Shown here one piece after another: positions 1 to 7,303 of a DNA stretch of 20,510 nt. The notes beneath the pieces were generated by a model that saw only the letters and a program-made list of their open reading frames with translations, was not told the DNA's origin and did not search any database. Each line of letters begins with the position of its first letter. Position 1 is the stretch's first letter. Made by a program: the position numbers and the translations under genes. The stretch is taken from positions 1 to 20,510 of the forward strand of contig JAEDFU010000017.1 in NCBI GenBank assembly GCA_016297915.1, given 5' to 3'. The DNA is from Clostridia bacterium. Lineage in GTDB: Bacteria; Bacillota; Clostridia; Christensenellales; UBA1242.

Positions 1-271
1 AACTCAAACAAAACAATACACAAATAACAGCAACATTCGAAAGTATTATCCCAAGTCTTGTAGTATACATTGATGTAAGTACTCTAGCTGGAGTTGAAAT
101 AAAAGGTGTTGATGCATTCCCAGTTGCTTCGGAACTGGTTGTTTGCTGAACAGAATTTTGACTCTCGTTAGTCACCAAATTTTTAGGAGCTTTGTCATGA
201 CTTTCGGTGACACTATTAGACTTAGCATTTGAGTTAATCAAATTATCATCGTTTCTTTCCTTTGATTTCAT
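1..271 (-). CDS. Unidentified membrane protein, N-terminal 90 codons only
   Basis: The reading frame starts at an ATG (269-271) and runs open to the left edge, so the C-terminus lies outside the window. The first ~60 residues are hydrophilic and rich in Ser, Asn, Thr and Gln, which suggests a disordered cytoplasmic tail. A hydrophobic stretch starting near residue 73 (LGIILSNVAVICVLFCLS) looks like the first membrane segment. The start is supported by an AGGGAGG ribosome site just upstream and by a TTGACA promoter element further upstream. No family can be recognised from this fragment, so function is unknown. Confidence 0.7.
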   Translation of the reverse strand, partial: MKSKERNDDNLINSNAKSNSVTESHDKAPKNLVTNESQNSVQQTTSSEATGNASTPFISTPARVLTSMYTTRLGIILSNVAVICVLFCLS

Positions 272-291
272 TTACCCTCCCTATTTTTTAG

Positions 292-320
292 AAGTTATCA
301 AATATACAGTATTTTGTCAA
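292..320 (-). promoter_or_regulatory. Candidate promoter of the truncated membrane-protein gene
   Basis: On the minus strand a perfect TTGACA -35 hexamer (315-320) is followed after 17 bases by TAACTT (292-297), a weak -10. It sits about 20 bases before the AGGGAGG ribosome site of the gene starting at 271. The -35 is convincing and the -10 is poor, so this is a moderate call. Confidence 0.4.
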
Positions 321-335
321 GTAAATTTAAGCCTC

Positions 336-363
336 TTATACTATACTATATTATACTATATTA
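336..363. repeat. Short 5-bp tandem repeat (TTATA/CTATA)
   Basis: Five consecutive 5-mers (TTATA, CTATA, CTATA, TTATA, CTATA) followed by TTA lie just after holA. On the minus strand the tract contains TATAAT-like words, so it could act as promoter or AT-rich spacer. Its role is unknown. Confidence 0.5.
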
Positions 364-369
364 GCCAAA

Positions 370-1341
370 TTAAATATTCAAAATTTTGAGAACTATCAGA
401 TTTATTGCATTATCAATGCTTATGTTACTTTGTTTTATATCATAATCTATTTGACCAAGCATTGTATTAATTTTTTTGAGTTGAGATTTGGAAAAAAGAC
501 CAACTTGTTGCATACTCATCTTGACAGCATACTCTTTGATGCCAAGCAGTTTAGATAATTCAAGCCTATTTCTATCTGAATTGAGTGCTATCATAAACAG
601 CCTTCTAAAGTGTGAAAAAATTATTGCTGGCAGTGTTCTAAACTCGTCTTTCTTAGCCCTCATATCATTTATTATTGCATAAACTTTTGTACTATTCTTT
701 TTGGCAAGAGCATCAGTAAGTTCAAATACCTGATACTCAAGTGACGGAGTTACTAGCGTTTGAATATCACTAATTTCAATTGCTTTTTTGTCACCAACAT
801 AAGCAATTAATTTATCTAGCTCCACACTAATTTTTGACAAGTCTCCCAAACAATAATCAAAAAGCAACTTACATGAATCTTCCAAAATAGAAACACCTGC
901 ATTTTTGGTTATTTGTTTAATCTTAAGCGATACAATATTGTAACCAAGCCTAGAACAATCAACAACGCAAAAATTTTTGTCCTCAATTTTTATATCGTTA
1001 CTGCCCATGTTTACAATAAGAACACTAGACGAATTTGGTTTTTCCAAATAATCATATAGCATTTTTAGATTTTTGATATCAGCTAGTTTGGACATCCTAA
1101 TATCCAAATAAACTATCTTTTTGTCGCAAAAGACTGGCATAGTATCTAGTGCACGAACAACTTGTTCGCAGTCAATTACTCCTTCCGCAAACTTAATTAA
1201 GTTAAGATCCTCCAAAGTCATTCCAGAATATTTAACAATCAAATTATATGCCGACGAGAGCAAAAATTCATCATTGCCAGCTAGCATGTATGCACTGCTT
1301 ATGCCCACTTTCAAATTGTTTTTTAGTTCTTCAAATTTCAT
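370..1341 (-). CDS. holA: DNA polymerase III delta subunit (clamp-loader subunit)
   Basis: 323 residues, the usual HolA length. The N-terminus (AYMLAGNDEFLLSSAYNLIV) matches the family's opening motif, followed by the AAA+-like core and an all-helical C-terminal collar domain ending in a KQSNISIDNAINLIVLKIL-type helix. HolA opens the beta sliding clamp within the clamp loader during replication; the lack of a good Walker A motif is normal for delta. The ATG overlaps the comEC stop in an ATGA arrangement, so the two genes are co-transcribed and translationally coupled, with GGAGAG inside the end of comEC as ribosome site. comEC-holA adjacency is common in Firmicutes. Confidence 0.93.
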   Translation of the reverse strand: MKFEELKNNLKVGISSAYMLAGNDEFLLSSAYNLIVKYSGMTLEDLNLIKFAEGVIDCEQVVRALDTMPVFCDKKIVYLDIRMSKLADIKNLKMLYDYLEKPNSSSVLIVNMGSNDIKIEDKNFCVVDCSRLGYNIVSLKIKQITKNAGVSILEDSCKLLFDYCLGDLSKISVELDKLIAYVGDKKAIEISDIQTLVTPSLEYQVFELTDALAKKNSTKVYAIINDMRAKKDEFRTLPAIIFSHFRRLFMIALNSDRNRLELSKLLGIKEYAVKMSMQQVGLFSKSQLKKINTMLGQIDYDIKQSNISIDNAINLIVLKILNI

Positions 1342-3548
1342 AGTCCAAACTCTCCTTTTGTCATTTCGTTAATAACAAGATACTTAATGTCCTTAAGACC
1401 TATCCCACCAGTATCTTTGCCTGCATCGTTATAAATATATAATTTTGACTCAATGTCTTGTTTGTCCACATTGAGACCAGTTTTATTCAAATATATTATA
1501 TCAAGTGCACCAAAATTATCAATCAAATACTTTGATTCATTTTGGGTTGGAGAAAGTTCTGGAACTAACAAATTTCCCAAGTCTAGAGTTTTGACATACA
1601 CAGCAATTACTGCGTCATTATAAATTATTTCTTTGTAAGTTACATCCCCTACAGTAATTTCTTCATTGTAAATCTCTACATTATCAAATCTATTTGCAAT
1701 CGAGTCGTATTCAAATCGTTTTGGCAAATAAATTTTTTTGACCTCAAACTCACTACAAATTTCAGTTAGGTTAGATAAGTCATTAAGTTGCAAATCATAT
1801 GCAATAATATTGTCTATTGTTTTGAGTTTCAAAGTTTTTAGTTGCGAATATAGATAATCAATATCTAAGTCCGAACCAATCATTGTGACTTTGTTATCTT
1901 TGACATAATAAAAAGTATTCGTCTTATAGTTTTGGCAAAATATCAAATTTTCGCCAGAGTACTTGTTCTCAATCAAGCAATTAGCAAACAGCGAGACAAC
2001 CGATACAAGAACTATCGCAAGGATTGCAAATTTAAAGTATTTTTTTATCATAAAAAAGTGCAATACTATAGCAAACAATATAATTAATGCCAGTATCCAA
2101 TAACTAACCGAAAATACTTTGAACATTGCAAAATCCAGTTGACTACAATAATCCGCAACGACTTTGATTAAATGCAAAAATAGTTCTGGGATGCAAAGCA
2201 AAAATCCCATAAACGGCAAAATCAAACTTAACACAATCAATACAAAAGTCAATACATATGTTACGCTAAACAAAGGGAGTACAAAAACATTTGCAATTAC
2301 CCCAAGCAACCCTACTTTGCAAAAAGAATTACAAAGCACCGGAATTATAGCCAAACTCGTAGAAATACTAATGGCAAGGGAACTTGCAAGAATTTTGGGT
2401 GTTTTTATTTTTTGGAGCAATCTTGTAATTGACGGAGCAAGAGATATTATTGCAAATATACACAAAAAAGATAGTTGAAATGATATTGTGAATAGCGAGA
2501 GTGGAGATATCAAAAGAATTATAACTCCAGCAATACTAAGGCTACTCAAACTATCATATTCAATCTTATAAATATCACAAAGAGCCAAAATCACCGCCAT
2601 TATGCTAGCCCTGCAAACCGACGGTGTAAAAGAACACAAATAACAGTAAAATAACAAAATGAGAGATAGAAGTATTACTCTTAAATATTTGTTAAGTTTA
2701 AGTTTTTTAAAAATAAAATAAAGCGCTGCCACAAGTATCCCTATATGCAAACCAGAGACAGCAAGAATATGAGATATCCCAGCGCTATTAAACATGTCAG
2801 ATATCTCTTGGTCAAGCCCTTGTTTTTCACCAAACAAAACAGCATACGAAATAGTGGCATTATCATAATTCATGTTTTCAATCAGTCTTTGATAGGTGAC
2901 ATTTTTGATTTGATCTTTGAGACTTTGTTTTCCATTAATCATCTCAAGACTATCAACATTTACAAAACACTGATAGCCAATGTTTTGATAGAGTTTGGTT
3001 GCACCAAAGTTTGCAAAACCATATCTATTTAGTGTTCCATCAAAGATGACTTTGTCACCAAGTTTTACACTTGTTGCTTTACTTGTAAAAATGACAATCT
3101 TGCAGTCAAGTTTGTTTAACTTTTCATCCTCGATAACGCTACAATTTGTTATTATAAATTTTTTGTAAGTTTTGTCCTCATGGACATAGTCGCACACAAC
3201 TCCAGAAACTGTCACTTTATCATCAAAGTCTTTTAGTTTCAATGCATCATATACTGGTTTCAAAATCAATACCGAGCCAAAAATAAACGCAAACAAAAAA
3301 CATATCGAACTGATTTTTAGTACGCTACTTACATTTTTTCGATACTCGTGTTTGGAATTGTATTGCTTAGTAAGACTAGCATAAACAAATACCGCAATGC
3401 AAAAAGCAAGTACAAACAAAATAATAACAACAATATGCCAAGTCTTAAGTCTACTCAAAACCCAATTGTACGCAAAAAGGATACCGAGCATAAGCCCGAT
3501 AAAAGCTACACATGTGACCCTTACATTTACAATTCTTTTGTTTGTCAT
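1338..3548 (-). CDS. comEC: ComEC/Rec2-type DNA uptake channel protein, degenerate C-terminal nuclease-like domain
   Basis: 736 residues, typical ComEC length. Two or three membrane segments lie in residues 10-100. An OB-fold-like DUF4131 region (~110-200) comes next, then the competence channel domain with the signature SAGISHILAVSGLHIG (255-270) and many membrane helices up to ~520. A C-terminal soluble region (~525-736) sits where the metallo-beta-lactamase domain normally lies. There the metal-binding motif (usually THPDADHIGG) is replaced by IIAYDLQLNDLSNL (581-594), with no histidines, so the metal-dependent nuclease site appears lost. The protein should form the membrane channel for single-stranded DNA. 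AGGGG lies four bases before the ATG. No other competence genes are in the window. Confidence 0.92.
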   Translation of the reverse strand: MTNKRIVNVRVTCVAFIGLMLGILFAYNWVLSRLKTWHIVVIILFVLAFCIAVFVYASLTKQYNSKHEYRKNVSSVLKISSICFLFAFIFGSVLILKPVYDALKLKDFDDKVTVSGVVCDYVHEDKTYKKFIITNCSVIEDEKLNKLDCKIVIFTSKATSVKLGDKVIFDGTLNRYGFANFGATKLYQNIGYQCFVNVDSLEMINGKQSLKDQIKNVTYQRLIENMNYDNATISYAVLFGEKQGLDQEISDMFNSAGISHILAVSGLHIGILVAALYFIFKKLKLNKYLRVILLSLILLFYCYLCSFTPSVCRASIMAVILALCDIYKIEYDSLSSLSIAGVIILLISPLSLFTISFQLSFLCIFAIISLAPSITRLLQKIKTPKILASSLAISISTSLAIIPVLCNSFCKVGLLGVIANVFVLPLFSVTYVLTFVLIVLSLILPFMGFLLCIPELFLHLIKVVADYCSQLDFAMFKVFSVSYWILALIILFAIVLHFFMIKKYFKFAILAIVLVSVVSLFANCLIENKYSGENLIFCQNYKTNTFYYVKDNKVTMIGSDLDIDYLYSQLKTLKLKTIDNIIAYDLQLNDLSNLTEICSEFEVKKIYLPKRFEYDSIANRFDNVEIYNEEITVGDVTYKEIIYNDAVIAVYVKTLDLGNLLVPELSPTQNESKYLIDNFGALDIIYLNKTGLNVDKQDIESKLYIYNDAGKDTGGIGLKDIKYLVINEMTKGEFGL

Positions 3549-3573
3549 TTGCCCCTAAGTATCCTATACAAAT

Positions 3574-3602
3574 ATTATATATTATATTAGGGCTTTTTCC
3601 AA
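3574..3602 (-). promoter_or_regulatory. Candidate sigma-A promoter for comEC-holA
   Basis: On the minus strand TTGGAA (3597-3602), a 17-base spacer, and a perfect TATAAT (3574-3579) lie about 25 bases upstream of the comEC start. A second TATAAT (3581-3586) overlaps the spacer. Confidence 0.55.
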
Positions 3603-3641
3603 GAGTTTAAGTTAAAAAATTTTCAAGTCAAAGACGGCAAA

Positions 3642-4421
3642 TTATCTTAACAAATCGTCTTCTGTAATAGTATTGCTTTTGCCATTTTTTATGTTTTTGA
3701 ATATAGAATAATATCTAGGACTTAAGTATTTCAAAAGCTCTTTTTCGTTATCAGTTTGAACCTTAAATATTTTTACCTCCAATGGTTTATCACTTTTTTT
3801 GTTTAGACTTTTAATTTTATCATAATACTTGTTTTTGTCAGATGTTATAGAGTTTATTGCCAAAAACATACTAGTTATTAGCAAATTATAGTTCGTTTTG
3901 AAAAATATAGATACAATAAACAAAATTGCAAAAACTATAGATATCACAAGACAAAAGTATTTATTTATCTTCAAACACTTACCCATGTCTTTGCCTCTAA
4001 GAGATAGAACATCAATTATTATACGCCCTCCGTCTAGCGGATAAATAGGCACAAGATTAAACAGCATTACAACCAAATTTGTAATCAAAAAATCATATGT
4101 ATAAAGATAAGACAAAGGGAAAATCCACCACAAGCAAATAGTTATAGTAATAAGAATCAAGTTGATCAAAGGTCCACAAATAGATATTACAATATCGTGT
4201 TTTTCTGCAAACTTATTGTTAGTCGTAATTCCAGCACCGCTTAGCGAAAATATAATTGACTCCATTTGATAACCATAATGCTTAGCAGCAAAGTAGTGTC
4301 CAAACTCATGGAGCGTTACAACTACGACATAGTAAAATATTTTGTTAAACCAACTAAAGTAAATACACAAAAATACATATAGCGCAAATAGTGGATGAAA
4401 TTTTATTTTTAATTTTCCCAT
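3642..4421 (-). CDS. spoIVFB: SpoIVFB-like intramembrane metalloprotease (M50)
   Basis: 259-residue polytopic membrane protein of the site-2 protease family. The zinc motif HEFGH is at residues 38-42, and the second motif N-x2-P-x2-PLDGG is at 122-132, with Asp130 the expected third metal ligand. In Bacillus the family member SpoIVFB cleaves pro-sigma-K in the mother cell. Here the soluble tail after the last membrane segment is only ~65 residues, shorter than the CBS domain of the Bacillus protein (about 288 residues in total). The ATG lies inside the end of the preceding spoIVFA-like gene (13-base overlap), implying coupled expression with its expected regulator. Identification as SpoIVFB rather than a generic M50 protease rests on this synteny. 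Confidence 0.85.
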   Translation of the reverse strand: MGKLKIKFHPLFALYVFLCIYFSWFNKIFYYVVVVTLHEFGHYFAAKHYGYQMESIIFSLSGAGITTNNKFAEKHDIVISICGPLINLILITITICLWWIFPLSYLYTYDFLITNLVVMLFNLVPIYPLDGGRIIIDVLSLRGKDMGKCLKINKYFCLVISIVFAILFIVSIFFKTNYNLLITSMFLAINSITSDKNKYYDKIKSLNKKSDKPLEVKIFKVQTDNEKELLKYLSPRYYSIFKNIKNGKSNTITEDDLLR

Positions 4422-5014
4422 AATATTTTGCTTTTGCTAATTTTTAGATTTGATACTTGAACATCATTTTGAAATATTCTAAGCCTTACTATTCTGTCAA
4501 CTTTGGCAGTTGCAATATCTTGCCCAGACTTAACAGTCTCACCAACTTCCACACCCAAAATTTCTATATTCTCAATTTTGGTTGTGACACTCGCATTGTG
4601 CTTAATTGTTACAAACTTAACACCGTCCAAACTCACACCAGCATCTATTACCACACCACTATCACAAGACGACACCATAATTGATTTTTGTACAACAAAT
4701 TCCACAGTTCCATCTTCCAAAATTTCGTAAGCTGCGCCTTTGATTGGCAGAATTAAATTTACAGTATCTTTTTCGAGCACGCCACCATTTGTAAACACCA
4801 CTCCACTATTGTCGTTATAGAGCGAGCTTACTGGACTATACACTCTCAAAATATTCTCTTTGAACTCGGCCAAAAAATTTATGTTGGTAGCAAAACACAA
4901 AACAAAAAAAGATATAAAAATTGCAGGCAAAAAAACTCTAGTGCTCCTCTTCTTCTTTTTTAAAATAGTTATTTCATTTTTTGTTATAGACAAAATCATT
5001 ACATTTTTTTTCAT
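4409..5014 (-). CDS. spoIVFA: SpoIVFA-like protein: single membrane segment plus degenerate M23/LytM domain
   Basis: 201 residues: a short basic cytoplasmic N-terminus, one membrane segment at about 28-46 (VFLPAIFISFFVLCFATNI), and an extracytoplasmic domain with the peptidase-M23 fold pattern (VVIDAG, FVTIKH, EVGETVKSGQDIA). The HxxxD and HxH metal ligands of active M23 enzymes are absent, as in SpoIVFA, which holds SpoIVFB inactive instead of cutting peptidoglycan. Overlap with spoIVFB and position downstream of minD-minE reproduce the Bacillus order minCD-spoIVFA-spoIVFB. No ribosome site is visible before the ATG at 5014. Another ATG lies five codons in, so the start is uncertain by a few residues. 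Confidence 0.75.
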   Translation of the reverse strand: MKKNVMILSITKNEITILKKKKRSTRVFLPAIFISFFVLCFATNINFLAEFKENILRVYSPVSSLYNDNSGVVFTNGGVLEKDTVNLILPIKGAAYEILEDGTVEFVVQKSIMVSSCDSGVVIDAGVSLDGVKFVTIKHNASVTTKIENIEILGVEVGETVKSGQDIATAKVDRIVRLRIFQNDVQVSNLKISKSKILWEN

Positions 5015-5019
5015 ATTAA

Positions 5020-5048
5020 AATGTATGCTTGTCCAAGCGTATTTATTC
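5020..5048 (-). promoter_or_regulatory. Sigma-E-like promoter ahead of spoIVFA
   Basis: On the minus strand GAATAAA (5042-5048), a 14-base spacer and CATACATT (5020-5027) resemble the Bacillus sigma-E pattern (KMATATT, 14-15 bases, CATACAMT), matching 5 of 7 and 7 of 8 positions. In B. subtilis spoIVFAB is a sigma-E target, so the location fits. The predicted transcription start would fall at or next to the annotated ATG, implying a leaderless or very short leader, or a slightly later start codon. Confidence 0.5.
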
Positions 5049-5069
5049 TAAATTTTTGTTTACTTTATT

Positions 5070-5312
5070 CTAGTTTGAAAAAGTATTTGCAATTTTTATT
5101 GTGTTAGACACAGCATTAATTTGTAAATCGTACTTGCCATCACTATTTACAAGTATGCTTGTTTCGACATCTTCACTTGTAATTTCAAAGTAATTTTTCA
5201 AAAGATTAACAACTTCCGCTTTCAACACTTTTATAATTTTTTCTGGCTCTTCGTTTTTGTCTAACGCAATCATATTTTTTAGTCTATTTTCTAGACCCAC
5301 AATTTCTCTCAT
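5070..5312 (-). CDS. minE: Cell division topological specificity factor MinE
   Basis: 80 residues, standard MinE size. The N-terminal MinD-interacting region (ENRLKNMIALDKNEEPEKII) is followed by a helix (VLKAEVVNLLKNYFEI) and the C-terminal alpha/beta dimerisation part. MinE stimulates the MinD ATPase and drives pole-to-pole movement of the division inhibitor. The start codon overlaps the minD stop (ATGA), with AGGAGT inside the end of minD as ribosome site. The sequence is divergent, but size, motif order and position are consistent. Confidence 0.88.
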   Translation of the reverse strand: MREIVGLENRLKNMIALDKNEEPEKIIKVLKAEVVNLLKNYFEITSEDVETSILVNSDGKYDLQINAVSNTIKIANTFSN

Positions 5313-6094
5313 ACTTTACTCCTTAATTTTTTTCTTATTGTCCCAAGCAGTCCTTGATATTTCTTAGTACAATCAAACACATCTCCACTACCTGTTGTAA
5401 GTTTTTTTGCCATCATATCAAGAGAAACTTGGATTGGACAATTTTTGTCAAATCGGTCTAGTGTGAGAGTTTGCAGGGTCACATTATCGTCATCAGGAAC
5501 AACACCCAGTAGCTCCCCACTTAGCAAGTCGCAGATAGATTTGACACTCAGCATTTTGTAATCCAAAATCAAGTCCCCCCTAACTCGATTGATTATAATA
5601 TAAATTTGTTTGGATTTTAGCGTATTAATAATTTTGTCAGCATCCCTAATTGCCGACACATGAGGGGTCGTGACTACAATATGCTCACAAGCACTATCCA
5701 CAGCCCTCCTAAAGCCACCATCAATTCCAGCAGGACAGTCTATAAGAATATAATCAAAAAAACTATCGAGTTGGCTTATAATAAAACTCAATTCCTTTGC
5801 TCCAAATCTAACTTTCGAAAATCCATGCGTACTTGGAAAGACATACAAATCACTTATCAAAAAGTCTTGTACTAGTGCTTGCTTGGGCAAACATTTTCCC
5901 TCCAAAACATCAATAATATCATACACAATTTTGTTTTCAATCCCCATAATCACATCAAGATTATTAAGCCCAAAATCCATATCAACTAGCAATGTCTTAT
6001 AACCCATTTTTGCTAGTGTCACACCTAGTGACGAAACAATTGTGGTCTTGCCAACTCCACCTTTTCCACTAGTTACACAAATTCTTCTTGCCAT
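5309..6094 (-). CDS. minD: Septum-site determining ATPase MinD
   Basis: 261 residues from the chosen ATG (6092-6094). It has the deviant Walker A motif GKGGVGKTT near the N-terminus, the switch region DMDFGLNNLDVIMG, DCPAGID (switch II) and a C-terminal basic amphipathic helix (GLLGTIRKKLRSKV) for membrane binding. An in-frame ATG four codons upstream (6106) is rejected because it overlaps the GAGG ribosome site (6101-6104), which sits six bases before the chosen ATG, and because the upstream promoter would start transcription at about 6106. The gene heads a four-gene run with minE, spoIVFA-like and spoIVFB. minC is not adjacent. Confidence 0.93.
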   Translation of the reverse strand: MARRICVTSGKGGVGKTTIVSSLGVTLAKMGYKTLLVDMDFGLNNLDVIMGIENKIVYDIIDVLEGKCLPKQALVQDFLISDLYVFPSTHGFSKVRFGAKELSFIISQLDSFFDYILIDCPAGIDGGFRRAVDSACEHIVVTTPHVSAIRDADKIINTLKSKQIYIIINRVRGDLILDYKMLSVKSICDLLSGELLGVVPDDDNVTLQTLTLDRFDKNCPIQVSLDMMAKKLTTGSGDVFDCTKKYQGLLGTIRKKLRSKV

Positions 6095-6112
6095 ACAAAA
6101 CCTCATAAAAAA

Positions 6113-6141
6113 CTTATAAAATTATTTTCTTAGTTTTACAA
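6113..6141 (-). promoter_or_regulatory. Candidate promoter of minD-minE
   Basis: On the minus strand TTGTAA (6136-6141), a 17-base spacer and TATAAG (6113-6118) lie directly after the terminator of the mreB-like gene. The predicted start falls about five bases before the GAGG ribosome site of minD. Confidence 0.5.
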
Positions 6142-6172
6142 AAAAAAGTAAAGATAAATAATTATCTTTACT
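6140..6172 (-). terminator. Rho-independent terminator after the mreB-like gene
   Basis: A perfect 11-bp stem (6147-6157 with 6162-6172, arms AGTAAAGATAA and TTATCTTTACT) and a 4-base loop are followed on the minus strand by a run of eight T. It separates the mreB-like gene from minD. Confidence 0.8.
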
Positions 6173-6228
6173 CCAAAGCTTATATTCATACGACAATAAT
6201 TTTCAAATTTCAAAACAATAATTCATAT

Positions 6229-7197
6229 TTATTGATTTTGCAAAACAATCTTTTCTATATTTTCTTGATCATCAAGAATCTGTCCTGCTCCTATCATAGT
6301 AACAATATCAGGCTTGTATATATAGCTTTTTAAATCCAATTTTACACTCAAAAATTTTTCAAGCCCAGCAATCTTAGACGACGCTCCACACAAATAAATG
6401 CCATGCCTCTTTATATCCTGATTAACCTCGCTATCAAGTCCAGAAATAATCTGCAAAATAGCCTGAGATATAGCCGTATATTCCTCTACAACAAGACCAA
6501 AAATATCAGTACTTGAAATATCAACTTTGCTATACTCTGTAGTATCTTTTATAAACCCCTCGACACTTATAGTTCTAATATCATTAGGATATAGCGATGC
6601 TAGTTCATTTTTGACTTTTTCGGCACTCTCTTTGCTAAGTTCAATACACTTATTATCATAGATATATTTTGCAATTTTGTCGTCTATATTGTTGCCACCA
6701 TGATAAACTGTTGCGCCAGTCAAAATTCTGCCATTATTAATAACAGCAATCTCAGTATTAACACCAATGTCAACAAGCAAAAATGATTTGCGGAAATTAT
6801 CTATCTCAAATCCATATGCCGTAGCAATAATTGACGGCATGACTTGAACATAATTTACACCCAAAGCATATGCCAAATTTTTGAACTCTGACGCATATTT
6901 CATATTGTCCATCGAGACCAAAAACAACACTCCATCTTTTTTTGAAATTTCTGCTCTTTTGAAATATTCGCCAAGCAAAATCTCTGCAAGACTAAAGTCT
7001 ATTCTTCCATTATCAACAACTTTTCGATAATCAAAGCCACTTGTATAGGCATCCTCTCCAACAGATATAGCAACTTCCCTCTTGCCTTTTATTCCAGTCA
7101 CAACAACCGATCTGTCGTGCAATACAACACCAACTTCCGCTTTGAAAATTGATGTCATGTTACTACCTAATTCAACAGCAAAATTAATTTTTCTCAT
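6229..7197 (-). CDS. Divergent MreB-like actin homologue
   Basis: 322 residues, close to MreB length (~335-345), colinear with MreB/Mbl throughout: an N-terminal phosphate-loop equivalent (ELGSNMTS, 9-16), VGEDAY (46-51), NGRIDF (63-68), VDIGVNTEIAVI (142-153), GGNNIDDKIAKYI (167-179), the KVKNELASL helix and a C-terminal LCGASSKIAGLEKFLS (269-284). Several key residues differ: the DIGGGT phosphate motif reads DIGVNT, the EPMAAA region carrying the catalytic Glu reads VMPSIIATA, and GGGA in the adenosine loop reads CGAS. It may therefore bind or hydrolyse nucleotide poorly. Its position before minD matches the mreBCD-minCD order of Bacillus, but mreC and mreD are missing here. AGAGGGG precedes the ATG. 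Confidence 0.8.
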   Translation of the reverse strand: MRKINFAVELGSNMTSIFKAEVGVVLHDRSVVVTGIKGKREVAISVGEDAYTSGFDYRKVVDNGRIDFSLAEILLGEYFKRAEISKKDGVLFLVSMDNMKYASEFKNLAYALGVNYVQVMPSIIATAYGFEIDNFRKSFLLVDIGVNTEIAVINNGRILTGATVYHGGNNIDDKIAKYIYDNKCIELSKESAEKVKNELASLYPNDIRTISVEGFIKDTTEYSKVDISSTDIFGLVVEEYTAISQAILQIISGLDSEVNQDIKRHGIYLCGASSKIAGLEKFLSVKLDLKSYIYKPDIVTMIGAGQILDDQENIEKIVLQNQ

Positions 7198-7218
7198 TTT
7201 TTCCCCTCTTTTAGTTTT

Positions 7219-7248
7219 TTATAACGGTTATTTTATTTATATTTTCAA
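7219..7248 (-). promoter_or_regulatory. Weak candidate promoter of the mreB-like gene
   Basis: On the minus strand TTGAAA (7243-7248) and TTATAA (7219-7224) are separated by 18 bases, upstream of the AGAGGGG ribosome site. Both hexamers are imperfect, so the call is tentative. Confidence 0.3.
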
Positions 7249-7303
7249 AACACTCCGAATGTTTGCCACACTCATCTCACTTCTTGAATGCTATCACAAA
7301 TCT

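Noticed and set aside
6095..6106. Four-codon N-terminal extension of MinD
   Set aside because: The upstream ATG overlaps the GAGG ribosome site and lies at the predicted transcription start; MinD proteins begin close to the Walker A motif.
7225..7300. Terminator after rlmCD from the AAACA/TGTTT pairing near 7245-7265
   Set aside because: The stem is short and bulged and lacks a T-tract on the minus strand.
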